Shown one piece after another: positions 1-5,840 of a stretch of DNA of 5,958 nt. Source of the DNA: Candidatus Omnitrophota bacterium (GTDB taxonomy: Bacteria > Omnitrophota > Gorgyraeia > 2-01-FULL-45-10); the NCBI GenBank assembly GCA_030691985.1, contig JAUYDB010000078.1, positions 1 to 5,958 of the forward strand, given 5' to 3'. Below the pieces are notes generated by a model. That model saw only the letters and a program-made list of their open reading frames with translations, was not told the DNA's origin and searched no databases. Position numbers and translations under genes: made by a program. The stretch's first letter is position 1; each line of letters starts with the position of its first letter.

Positions 1-17
1 GAAATTATGAGGAAATT

Positions 18-42
18 CCCTCTCCCCTTTCAGGGGAGAGGG
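18..42. repeat. C-rich perfect hairpin repeat, copy 1
   Basis: A perfect inverted repeat: CCCTCTCCCC (18-27), loop TTTCA, GGGGAGAGGG (33-42). It lies about 100 nt beyond the stop codon of the aminotransferase. Read on the minus strand the stem is followed only by a weak T run (GAATTTCC), so it could act as a weak terminator or mRNA 3' end, but it looks more like a dispersed REP-type palindrome. A related, slightly decayed copy sits at 2412-2438. The rest of 1-143 has no gene that I can support. Confidence 0.7.
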
Positions 43-143
43 CAAGGGTGAGGGGTAGGCAAAGATCGAATCTCAAAATACAGTTTCCGTCAGGACTTGT
101 TGTCTAATTTGGACATAAGTGGTACACAATTTCTCCAAAAGGT

Positions 144-1298
144 CTACGGTCTGTCTTTTAAAAACCTTTCCATCCGCGACAACGCCTCTTTTAAATTCTC
201 AAAGCTCGAGGCATAGGATATCCTTACATGTCCTTCTCCGGAGGCGCCGAACGCCGTGCCGGGGACTACGGCGACTTTCTGGCTCGCGAGAAGCTTCCCG
301 GCAAACTCCATCGAAGACATGCCGGTCGATCTTATCGAAGGAAACGCGTAGAATGCGCCCTCCGGCATATGGCAGGACAGCCCTATCTCATTGAGACGCG
401 AAACGACAAATTGCCTGCGTCTTCTATATTCGCGCTTCATCTCCTGTATAGCCCTATCTCCGCTCTTCAGCGCTTCCCGCGCCGCCATCTGCGATGTTAT
501 GGGGACGCACATCATCGTATACTGGTGAATTTTCGTCATGGCGGCGATTATCTCCCGCGGCCCGCACGCGTAACCAATCCGCCAACCGGTCATGGCATAG
601 GCTTTCGAGAAACCGTTCAAATATACGGTGCGTTCTTTCATGCCCGGCAAGACGGGGAAAGCGGTGTGCCCGAAATCGTATGTCAGCTCGCAGTATATCT
701 CGTCGCTCAACATTATGAGGCCGCGCCTTGCTACAATCTCAGATATCGCGGTCAGCTCTTTTCTCGAGTATGAAGCGCCGGTTGGATTTGTAGGATAATT
801 CAGGATTATCGCCTTTGTGCCGCTGCTGCAGGCTTTATTTATGTCTTTTGGTGAAATCTTAAATCCTTTTTCCGAAGGCGTCTTTATCGGGACGGGCGTC
901 CCTGCGCATAGCGTCACTATAGGCCCGTAAGACACATAACAGGGATCTGTGATTAAAACTTCGGCGCCTTTTTCTACGATAGCCCTGATCGCGAGATCGA
1001 ATGCCTCGCTGACGCCCACAGTCACCAATATTTCTTCTTCGTGGTCATATTTAAGGCCGTATTTATTTTGTAGATGGCGTGATATATCGCGGCGCAGCTC
1101 CGCCATGCCCTTATTGGATGTATAGGAGGTGTATCCCTCTTCCAAAGAGTATATGGCCCTTTCGCGTATATTCCAGGGCGTTACGAAATCCGGCTCGCCC
1201 ACACCGAGAGATATGACGTCCTTCATCCCCAGCACAAGGTCGAAAAAAGCCCTTATGCCGGATGGCGGAATCTGCTCCACTAATCGTGAAATCTTCAT
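144..1298 (-). CDS. Class I PLP-dependent aminotransferase, YugH/AlaT-like (alanine or aspartate type)
   Basis: A cytosolic fold-type I aminotransferase that moves an amino group between an amino acid and a 2-oxo acid using pyridoxal phosphate. The 384 residues match the usual 380-400. Visible landmarks: the N-terminal IPPSGIRAFFDL segment (10-21), GVGEPDF (32-38), YPTNPTG with Asn171, LSDEIY with Asp199 (pyridine nitrogen) and Tyr202, NGFSKAYAMTGWRIG with the Schiff-base Lys232 and phosphate-binding Arg240, and HVRIS with Arg359, the expected substrate-carboxylate arginine. From memory, the N-terminal region and the stretches NEIGLSCH, GAFYAFPSI and VAVVPG are very close to Bacillus subtilis YugH (AlaT, alanine transaminase), and more distant from PatA. 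Alanine/pyruvate is therefore my first guess; aspartate or aromatic substrates are possible. The start has GGGAG about 9 nt upstream. It lies downstream of the Lrp-family gene on the same strand, separated by a repeat-filled 563-nt gap, so it probably needs its own promoter, which I could not find. Confidence 0.96.
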   Translation of the reverse strand: MKISRLVEQIPPSGIRAFFDLVLGMKDVISLGVGEPDFVTPWNIRERAIYSLEEGYTSYTSNKGMAELRRDISRHLQNKYGLKYDHEEEILVTVGVSEAFDLAIRAIVEKGAEVLITDPCYVSYGPIVTLCAGTPVPIKTPSEKGFKISPKDINKACSSGTKAIILNYPTNPTGASYSRKELTAISEIVARRGLIMLSDEIYCELTYDFGHTAFPVLPGMKERTVYLNGFSKAYAMTGWRIGYACGPREIIAAMTKIHQYTMMCVPITSQMAAREALKSGDRAIQEMKREYRRRRQFVVSRLNEIGLSCHMPEGAFYAFPSIRSTGMSSMEFAGKLLASQKVAVVPGTAFGASGEGHVRISYASSFENLKEALSRMERFLKDRP

Positions 1299-1382
1299 CG
1301 TTCGACTCTCCCAACAGAAATTTTTACGGTTCCTGCCCCATCGCTTGAAATTTTTTAAGCCTCAATTCTCTTATGGACGCTA

Positions 1383-1531
1383 GGCCAGGGCACTTCGCCT
1401 AATTTTGCTATCATGAATATTTAAGTTTTATATATTTATTTTGGTTTGTTTTGTTCTTGTCTATACGATGCTATTAATAGTTTTAGGTAGTGCAACCTTA
1501 GCAAAATTTATACGGCTCAAGGCCCGTGGCC
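1383..1531 (+). repeat. MITE-like palindromic element, left unit of an inverted pair
   Basis: A 149-bp unit whose ends are inverted relative to each other: GGCCAGGGC at the left and GGCCCGTGGCC at the right, with an inner pair TAATTTTGCTA (1400-1410) and TAGCAAAATTTA (1499-1510). It can therefore fold on itself. It also matches the reverse complement of the unit at 1641-1790, strongly over both ends (for example CTTCGCCTAATTTTG, and the tract AAAATTTATACGGCTCAA) and poorly in the AT-rich middle. Its right tip forms an exact hairpin, CAAGGCC-CGT-GGCCTTG (1518-1534). There is no coding capacity. A non-autonomous mobile repeat is the likeliest identity; a structured RNA is possible. Confidence 0.6.
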
Positions 1532-1640
1532 TTGTGTCCATGCCGCCAGAAGCTTAAAAAATTTCCTCACTTCTCTTCGATGAAATTTTTCATCTTGCCA
1601 AGAGTCAGATACCAAAAAGTAGAGCGTTGAATGGCTATAT

Positions 1641-1790
1641 GGCCATGGGGGTTGAGCCGTATAAATTTTGTTTACATTGCACTACCCTAAAACGTTTATG
1701 ACCGCTGTATCCATAGCTGTAGTAAAACTTAAAATAATAAAACCAAAAGGATGCATTTCTTGAAAACAAAATTAGGCGAAGCCCCCTGGC
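1641..1790 (-). repeat. MITE-like palindromic element, right unit of an inverted pair
   Basis: The inverted, diverged partner of 1383-1531. Shared terminal tracts include TTGAGCCGTATAAATTTTG (1652-1670), TTGCACTACC (around 1678-1687) and CAAAATTAGGCGAAG near 1767-1781. It has its own inner inverted repeat: TAAATTTTGTTT near the left end against AAAACAAAATTA (1763-1774). The palindrome extends outward to TGGCTATATGGCC (1632-1644) and GGCCATATAGCCA (1788-1800), giving near-perfect terminal inverted repeats around a unit of about 169 bp. I could not find a clear target-site duplication. The pairing of both units makes a foldback structure of about 400 bp. Confidence 0.6.
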
Positions 1791-1810
1791 CATATAGCCA
1801 AGAGGGGCTT
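1779..1810. terminator. Hairpin downstream of the Lrp gene, possible weak terminator
   Basis: AAGCCCC (1779-1785) pairs with GGGGCTT (1804-1810), and inside it TGGC (1787-1790) pairs with GCCA (1797-1800) around a CATATA loop, with a small asymmetric internal loop. It begins about 50 nt past the regulator's stop codon in the direction of transcription. On the minus strand the stem is not followed directly by a T run (TCGCCTAATTTTG), so termination would be inefficient. The hairpin overlaps the tip of the right palindromic unit and may simply be part of it. Confidence 0.35.
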
Positions 1811-1861
1811 TAAGGCGGTTAATCTGCCCTATCGGGTTTGAGATGAAAAATTTCCTCGCCT

Positions 1862-2347
1862 CTACAGCGTTATCGCGGGCCTCTTGCTTCTCTCGGGCTG
1901 TTTTAATATATCCTTGTCTTCCTTGTATTTCTTTAAAATAAAGTGAGTGATGGTGCCGCGGACATTTTCCATCGGAGAAAGTTTCTCGGCGACGAAGCTG
2001 GAGACGGTGTGGATGTTTTTACCCTCAACCACCACCAGTAGATCATAGGTTCCGGACATCAGATAACAGCTCGTGACCTCCGGAAACTGATAAATGCGCT
2101 CCGCTATATGGTCGAAGCCCAGATTCTTCTGCGGCGTAACCTTGACCTCTATCAGCGCCCTGACATCATCGTCCTCTTCCCTGAGGATCTCCTTATTTAT
2201 CACGGTCTTGTACTTCAATATAACGCCGTCTTTTTCCAATTTCCTGATAGCGCTCTTGACGGCCTTCGGCGTCATGTTTACCATCTTCGCGATTTCTTCG
2301 GGTGTAGTCCGCGCGTCTTTCTCGAGTATCTCCAGTATCTCGTTCAT
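1862..2347 (-). CDS. Lrp/AsnC-family transcriptional regulator (YugG/AlaR-like)
   Basis: A DNA-binding regulator of the feast/famine family, which usually senses an amino acid and controls genes of its metabolism. With the start at 2347 it has 161 residues, a normal length. Residues 1-50 form the winged helix-turn-helix (TPEEIAKMVN at 15-24, then recognition helix and wing with AVKSAIRKLEKDGVI). Residues from about 61 to 140 form the RAM effector/oligomerisation domain (DVRALIEVKV; MSGTYDLLVVVEG with the characteristic Gly99 turn; HFILKKYKED). A basic tail follows. The start at 2347 is chosen over an in-frame ATG at 2377 because AGGGGAGG (2353-2360) sits 5 nt before it and the family alignment begins there. 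The protein resembles Bacillus subtilis YugG (AlaR), whose gene neighbours the aminotransferase yugH. The aminotransferase downstream here is a likely target; the effector is unknown, alanine being a fair guess. Confidence 0.93.
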   Translation of the reverse strand: MNEILEILEKDARTTPEEIAKMVNMTPKAVKSAIRKLEKDGVILKYKTVINKEILREEDDDVRALIEVKVTPQKNLGFDHIAERIYQFPEVTSCYLMSGTYDLLVVVEGKNIHTVSSFVAEKLSPMENVRGTITHFILKKYKEDKDILKQPERSKRPAITL

Positions 2348-2352
2348 GCATT

Positions 2353-2360
2353 CCTCCCCT
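2353..2360 (-). promoter_or_regulatory. Ribosome binding site that fixes the start of the Lrp gene
   Basis: On the minus strand the sequence is AGGGGAGG, five nucleotides before the ATG at 2347-2345. The in-frame upstream ATG at 2377 has no comparable site and would lie at or next to the predicted transcription start. Confidence 0.8.
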
Positions 2361-2383
2361 GTTTTGAGGTTACACACCAGTAG

Positions 2384-2389
2384 ATTTTA
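2384..2389 (-). promoter_or_regulatory. Possible -10 element of the Lrp gene
   Basis: TAAAAT on the minus strand, preceded by an AT-rich tract. It would place the transcription start near 2377 and give a leader of about 30 nt before the chosen start codon. The hexamer at the expected -35 distance (GACTAT) is poor and partly overlaps the edge of the C-rich hairpin, so the promoter may be weak, regulated, or not real. Confidence 0.35.
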
Positions 2390-2411
2390 ACATAAATTTT
2401 TGATAATAGTC

Positions 2412-2438
2412 TCCCCTCTCCCCCATGGGGAGAAGGGA
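2412..2438. repeat. C-rich hairpin repeat, copy 2 (imperfect)
   Basis: TCTCCCC (2417-2423) pairs with GGGGAGA (2427-2433) around the loop CAT, and the stem continues past a one-base bulge with CCC (2414-2416) and GGG (2435-2437). It is the same motif as 18-42 with a shorter loop and one disrupted position. It lies directly upstream of the predicted promoter of the regulator gene and downstream of the terminator of the lipoprotein gene. Neither strand has a T run after the stem, so a dispersed palindromic repeat is more likely than a terminator. Confidence 0.6.
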
Positions 2439-2484
2439 TTTCATGTCAGAAATTAACTTTACAGTACACGACTCACAACTAATC

Positions 2485-2522
2485 AAAAGGGGCTGCCCCG
2501 CTCTTCGAGGGACGCCCCTTTT
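2485..2522 (-). terminator. Strong intrinsic terminator of the lipoprotein gene (also works by shape on + strand)
   Basis: AAAAGGGGC (2485-2493) pairs perfectly with GCCCCTTTT (2514-2522); inside, CCC pairs with GGG and CTC with GAG around a TTC tip. On the minus strand the GC-rich stem ends in CCCCTTTT, about 25 nt after the lipoprotein stop codon. The symmetric A and T flanks mean it could also stop transcription arriving on the plus strand. It separates the lipoprotein gene from the regulator gene. Confidence 0.88.
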
Positions 2523-2548
2523 ACCGTGAAACTTATATTTAAAAAGCC

Positions 2549-3067
2549 CTACTTGGCCGTCCCCTCGTCTGCTCCTCCCGATTGCGCGCTTTCAGCGGAT
2601 ATGTATTTAGATAAAAGCGACCAGGTCTTACGCCCGGCAATCCCGTCCGCCCGGAGGCCATTCATCTTCTGGAATCCCTTTATGGCCTTTATGGTAGCAT
2701 TCCCTTTAATGCCATCTATGCTGCCTTTGTAAAATCCAGCGTTCTGAAGGCAAACCTGGATATCTCGTATACGATCGCTGGTTCTCCCTGTCCTCGGCTT
2801 AATGCTGATGTTTGTTGCCGCAATGCGTTTTTCCGCGATCGATTTAAGCTCATCTATCGCCTGAGTCTGTTCGCTGGCCGCGCGCGCGGCGTCTGCCTGC
2901 CTTGCCTCTACGCTATCCAGCTTAGATTCAATAGTCTCAACTTTTGTTTTTATAGTCGATACCTCTTCGGCTATGTTTGGTTTTTTCCTGGCTGTCCCGC
3001 AGCCGGATATCGCGAAGATTACGAACAACGCAACAATGCCGCAAATTAAACCTCTATCTCTTACCAT
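2549..3067 (-). CDS. Small lipoprotein with coiled coil and C-terminal peptidoglycan-binding domain
   Basis: A 172-residue exported lipoprotein likely to tie the outer membrane to the cell wall. The N-terminus is a type II signal peptide: basic MVRDR, a hydrophobic stretch (about 7-20) and the lipobox ISGC with the lipidated Cys23. Gly24 follows, so no Asp inner-membrane retention signal is visible. Residues about 32-82 are charged, helical and Lpp-like in heptad pattern (EVSTIKTKVETIESKLDSVE), predicting a coiled coil. Residues about 97-155 are a PG_binding_1 domain: IRDIQVCLQNAGFYKGSIDG, then TIKAIKGFQKMNGL and DGIAGRKTWSLL. A short Ala/Ser/Gly-rich tail ends the protein. The start has AGGAGGAG 5-6 nt upstream. 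It has its own promoter and terminator, so it appears monocistronic. I see no catalytic domain, so a structural anchor is my reading; an accessory to a cell-wall hydrolase is an alternative. Confidence 0.9.
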   Translation of the reverse strand: MVRDRGLICGIVALFVIFAISGCGTARKKPNIAEEVSTIKTKVETIESKLDSVEARQADAARAASEQTQAIDELKSIAEKRIAATNISIKPRTGRTSDRIRDIQVCLQNAGFYKGSIDGIKGNATIKAIKGFQKMNGLRADGIAGRKTWSLLSKYISAESAQSGGADEGTAK

Positions 3068-3095
3068 TTTCTCCTCCTGTTATTGTTTACAGCAA

Positions 3096-3124
3096 ATTAT
3101 ATGCCGTATCCGGAAAAAAATCAA
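3096..3124 (-). promoter_or_regulatory. Near-consensus sigma-70-type promoter of the lipoprotein gene
   Basis: On the minus strand, TTGATT (-35, 3124-3119) and a consensus TATAAT (-10, 3101-3096) are separated by exactly 17 nt. Transcription would start near 3089, about 22 nt before the start codon at 3067, with the AGGAGGAG ribosome binding site between. It occupies most of the 66-nt gap between the aldolase and lipoprotein genes. This is the best promoter in the window and suggests high, housekeeping expression. Confidence 0.8.
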
Positions 3125-3133
3125 CTGAAATTA

Positions 3134-3928
3134 TTACTTATGCGGCCTTGCGGCTTTTAAAATATTCTCCGCTTCCTTTACGGATGCGCCGTCGTGAACT
3201 ATTTTGCGGATAGCCTTTATAACGCCAACGGCGTTCCGAGACTGCCAGATATTCCTGCCCATATCGACGCCTTTTGCGCCTTCCTTAATCGCGGTGTGGG
3301 CGAGTTTTAAGGCATCGAGCTCTGTATTAAGCTTCGGCCCGCCGGCAATAACCAGCGGAACAGGGCATGACCTGACAACCTTTTCAAACCCTTCGCAGTA
3401 GTAGGTCTTCACAACCTGCGCGCCGAGCTCTGAAGCGATCCTGCACGAAAGGCTCAGGTAGCGGGCATCCCTCTTTTCTAATTCTTTTCCTACAGCGGTA
3501 ACGGCCAAAACAGGCATGCCGCATCTTTGGCCTTCGTTCACGAGCTGGCCGAGCGCCATAAGCGTCTGGTGTTCATGTTCGGTTCCGACATATATCGAAA
3601 TAGCGACCGCCGACGCGTTAAGGCGCATCGCATCTTCCATAGATGTCTGGATCCCCTCGTTGGAAAGGGCCGGGCCGGCTATGCTGTTCCCGCCGGAGAC
3701 TCTCAATATTACAGGAACGTCAAGATCGGCGCTGATACAGTTTCGTAATACGCCTCTCGTCAGCATGAGGGCGTCGGTAAATTCAACGAGGTCTTTAATC
3801 GTCGTCGCGGGCTCCTCAAGCTTTGACACAGGACCAAGAAAATAACCGTGGTCTATGGCGAGCCAAACCGCCCTCATGGTCTTGGGTTTTATCAGCCGCG
3901 TCATCCTGTTCTTCATTCCCCAGTCCAT
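3134..3928 (-). CDS. lsrF: LsrF/DhnA-family class I (Schiff-base) aldolase or thiolase
   Basis: A 264-residue TIM-barrel protein of the DeoC/LacD-FbaB superfamily that strongly resembles E. coli LsrF, the enzyme that transfers an acetyl group from the phosphorylated AI-2 product 3-hydroxy-2,4-pentanedione-5-phosphate to CoA. Shared motifs: MDWGMKNRMTRL at the start, LAIDHGYFLGP (23-33), LTRGVLR (56-62), RVSGGNSI (76-83), YVGTEHEHQ (113-121), VVKTYY with the presumed Schiff-base Lys174, and the phosphate-binding VIAGGPK (193-199) and GVDMGRNIWQ (220-229). It lacks the ~28-residue N-terminal extension of E. coli LsrF. GAGGAGG lies 5 nt before the start. No lsrK, lsrG, lsrR or transporter gene is near, so an AI-2 role is unproven. 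Relatives include archaeal-type fructose-bisphosphate aldolase and the ADH synthase of the aromatic pathway; the family is firm, the substrate is not. It follows pckG by 136 nt across a palindromic repeat, so co-transcription is possible. Confidence 0.9.
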   Translation of the reverse strand: MDWGMKNRMTRLIKPKTMRAVWLAIDHGYFLGPVSKLEEPATTIKDLVEFTDALMLTRGVLRNCISADLDVPVILRVSGGNSIAGPALSNEGIQTSMEDAMRLNASAVAISIYVGTEHEHQTLMALGQLVNEGQRCGMPVLAVTAVGKELEKRDARYLSLSCRIASELGAQVVKTYYCEGFEKVVRSCPVPLVIAGGPKLNTELDALKLAHTAIKEGAKGVDMGRNIWQSRNAVGVIKAIRKIVHDGASVKEAENILKAARPHK

Positions 3929-3964
3929 TATTGCCTCCTCATTATAGTATAGTCAAGCTACGAG

Positions 3965-4035
3965 TTTAGCGGTTAACGTATAGCGTGCAGCGTATAGGAA
4001 AAATAAAAACTATACGCTATCCGCTAAACGCTAAA
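3965..4035. repeat. TAGCGNN heptad palindrome, copy B
   Basis: An inverted repeat in the gap between pckG and the aldolase gene. The left arm (3965-3997) reads as degenerate 7-bp units TAGCGGT, TAACGTA, TAGCGTG, CAGCGTA, TAG. The right arm (4010-4035), read as its reverse complement, has TAGCGTT, TAGCGGA, TAGCGTA, TAG. An A-rich 12-nt loop (GAAAAATAAAAA) separates them. The right arm lies 30 nt beyond the pckG stop codon, the place of a terminator, but no T run follows the stem on the minus strand. The same family occurs at 5875-5958, so this is a dispersed element. Confidence 0.75.
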
Positions 4036-4064
4036 CCTGTCGGCTAACTCCACGACGACTCGCG

Positions 4065-5840
4065 CTATTGACTCATCCCAAGCTTCGCCTTCAGGCTATG
4101 CAGCTCAGTCCAGATCTCTTTCGGTATGCGAGCGCCGAATTTCTTATAGAATTCCTCTATATCGCCGGCCTCCTTCCGCCATTCATCGGCATCGACGTCA
4201 AAAAGTTTTTCTAAACTCTCTTTCGAGATATTTAATCCGTCAAGCGAAAAGTCTTTCAGATGCGGAACAAGTCCGATCGGCGTCTCTTTTGCTCCGACCC
4301 TAGAGTTGACTCTATCTATTATCCATTTCAGGACTCTTATGTTCTCCCCGAATCCCGGCCATAGATATCTTCCTTTCTCGTCTGTCCTGAACCAATTCAC
4401 GGAGAATACCCTGGGTGGATGAATTAATCTCTTGCCTATTTTAAGCCAATGGCCAAAGTAATCGGCCATATTGTAACCGCAGAAAGGGAGCATGGCCATA
4501 GGGTCTCTTCTCATCACGCCTTCCTGATGAGTAGCCGCGGCCGTAGTCTCAGACCCCATCCTTGAACCCAGGAATACATTGTTCTGCCAGTTCATCCCTT
4601 CCACAACGAGCGGCTTAACATGCGTGCGTTTACCGCCGAAGATCACCGCCGATATGGGCACTCCTTTAGGATTATCAAATTCCGGAGAGAGGGTAGGGCA
4701 TTGATATACGGATGCCGTAAAGCGCGAGTTGGGGTGCGCGGCTTTTGCGCCTGAAGACGCATCCCACTTATTGCCCTGCCAGTCGGCCGCATTATCAGGC
4801 GCCTGGCCGTCCATCCCCTCCCACCAAGGCTCGTTCGTATCGATATTTAAAGCGGTGTTGGTGAACAACGTCGGATAAAAAATGCCTTTCTTTAACGTCC
4901 TCATCATGTTCGGATTCGTCTTCATCGATGTGCCGGGCGCGACTCCGAAGAACCCCGTCTCGGGATTTATCGCCCACAACCTTCCGTCAAGGCCTACATT
5001 GAGCCACGCGATATCATCACCTATCGTCCATATCTTATAACCGGGAAGCGCGGATTCAAGCATCGCGAGATTCGTTTTTCCGCAGGCGCTCGGAAGCGCC
5101 GCCGTGACATACGTGACATGCCCCGCGGGGTCCTGTATGCCCATGATCACCATGTGCTCGGCAAGCCATCCTTCCTTTAAACCTATCCATGAAGCGATCC
5201 GCAGGGCAAAACATTTCTTGCCCAGGAGCGCGTTGCCGCCGTAACCTGAACCGATGCTCCAGACAAAATGCTCGTCAGGAAAATGCATGATAAAGCGCTT
5301 GTTGGGATCGAAATCGCCGATAGAGTGCAGGCCCTTCACAAAATCACCGCGCTGGCCTATCTTTCCGACGACATCTTTTGTCATCCGCGTCATTATCCGC
5401 ATACTTATCGCGACATAAGACACATCGGTTAACTGTATACATGCCTTTGAATAAGGAGAGTCGGGATGCCCCATCATATAAGGAAGGACATACATCGTCC
5501 GGCCGCGCATACAGCCGTCGGACAACTTCCGCATCTTCTCTTTTGCCTCTTCCGGATCCATCCAGTTGTTATTCGCCCCCGCGGTCTCTCTATCAGGATG
5601 GCACACAAACGTAAGGTGCTCTGTGCGCGCGACATCTGTGGGGTGACTTCGGTGTAAATAGCTATTTGGGAAAGTGGCGTGATTAAGCTCGTAAAATACG
5701 GGGCGGCCGGCGACGCGCTCTTCCTTCATGCCGCTCTCTATCAGACGGTGAGCCTCCTCTTCCGAACCATCGCACCAATAGACCTTATCGGGTTTGGTCA
5801 GCGCTGCCTGTTCTTCCACCCATCGTTCCAGCGGAGTCAT
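4065..5840 (-). CDS. pckG: Phosphoenolpyruvate carboxykinase, GTP-type
   Basis: Catalyses oxaloacetate + GTP to PEP + GDP + CO2, normally the entry step of gluconeogenesis, in the cytosol; in some anaerobes it runs the other way to fix CO2. The 591 residues are full length for the family (about 590-620). Aligned from memory with the rat enzyme, the active site is complete: the R-loop Arg72 (PTDVARTEH), Tyr200-Gly201-Gly202 of the PEP/oxaloacetate site, Mn ligands Lys209 (LLGKKC), His229 (AEHM) and Asp276, the P-loop PSACGKTN (250-257) with the hyper-reactive Cys253 and Lys255/Thr256, the kinase-2 motif GDDIAW (274-279), NSRF (371-374), and the mobile lid near SETTAAATH (430-438). The segment PFCGYN...GHW and VNWFR mark the nucleotide-binding region typical of the GTP rather than the ATP family. 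GAGG lies about 8 nt before the start. TAGCGNN palindromes lie on both sides of it. I see no promoter in the 118 nt upstream. Confidence 0.98.
   Translation of the reverse strand: MTPLERWVEEQAALTKPDKVYWCDGSEEEAHRLIESGMKEERVAGRPVFYELNHATFPNSYLHRSHPTDVARTEHLTFVCHPDRETAGANNNWMDPEEAKEKMRKLSDGCMRGRTMYVLPYMMGHPDSPYSKACIQLTDVSYVAISMRIMTRMTKDVVGKIGQRGDFVKGLHSIGDFDPNKRFIMHFPDEHFVWSIGSGYGGNALLGKKCFALRIASWIGLKEGWLAEHMVIMGIQDPAGHVTYVTAALPSACGKTNLAMLESALPGYKIWTIGDDIAWLNVGLDGRLWAINPETGFFGVAPGTSMKTNPNMMRTLKKGIFYPTLFTNTALNIDTNEPWWEGMDGQAPDNAADWQGNKWDASSGAKAAHPNSRFTASVYQCPTLSPEFDNPKGVPISAVIFGGKRTHVKPLVVEGMNWQNNVFLGSRMGSETTAAATHQEGVMRRDPMAMLPFCGYNMADYFGHWLKIGKRLIHPPRVFSVNWFRTDEKGRYLWPGFGENIRVLKWIIDRVNSRVGAKETPIGLVPHLKDFSLDGLNISKESLEKLFDVDADEWRKEAGDIEEFYKKFGARIPKEIWTELHSLKAKLGMSQ

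Larger units (their letters stand above)
1299..1861. other. 563-nt non-coding gap filled by palindromic repeats
   Basis: No ORF with coding character or usable ribosome binding site is present on either strand. The stretch is AT-rich in the middle of its repeat units and GC-rich at their tips. It holds two mutually inverted repeat units (1383-1531 and 1641-1790), a 109-nt spacer between them that contains a small perfect hairpin (GATGAAA-TT-TTTCATC, about 1579-1594), and a further hairpin at 1779-1810. An imperfect 18-bp direct repeat, AAAAATTTCCTCRCYTCT, occurs at 1557-1574 and 1846-1863; the second copy overlaps the stop codon of the regulator gene. I see no tRNA, riboswitch or transposase remnant. 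Confidence 0.75.

Noticed and set aside
228..773. 181-codon plus-strand ORF inside the aminotransferase gene
   Set aside because: It is antisense to a gene with complete catalytic motifs, has an unlikely Arg/His-rich composition and no ribosome binding site; it is a shadow reading frame.
1111..1314. 67-codon minus-strand ORF overlapping the aminotransferase start
   Set aside because: It is in another frame of the same strand over well-conserved aminotransferase sequence and shows no family features.
1383..1790. Integron attC sites, suggested by paired inverted repeats ending in GCCTAAT / ATTAGGC
   Set aside because: The GTTRRRY/RYYYAAC core sites are not met, there is no integrase, and no gene cassette lies between the units.
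2348..2377. Upstream in-frame ATG at 2377 for the Lrp-family gene
   Set aside because: It adds ten residues not seen at the start of the family, lacks a ribosome binding site and coincides with the predicted transcription start; ATG at 2347 has AGGGGAGG 5 nt before it.
3941..3951. TATAAT and TATACT in front of the aldolase gene as a -10 box
   Set aside because: The TATAAT abuts the Shine-Dalgarno sequence, so transcription would start within it, and no usable -35 lies 16-18 nt upstream (TTGACT is only 4 nt away).
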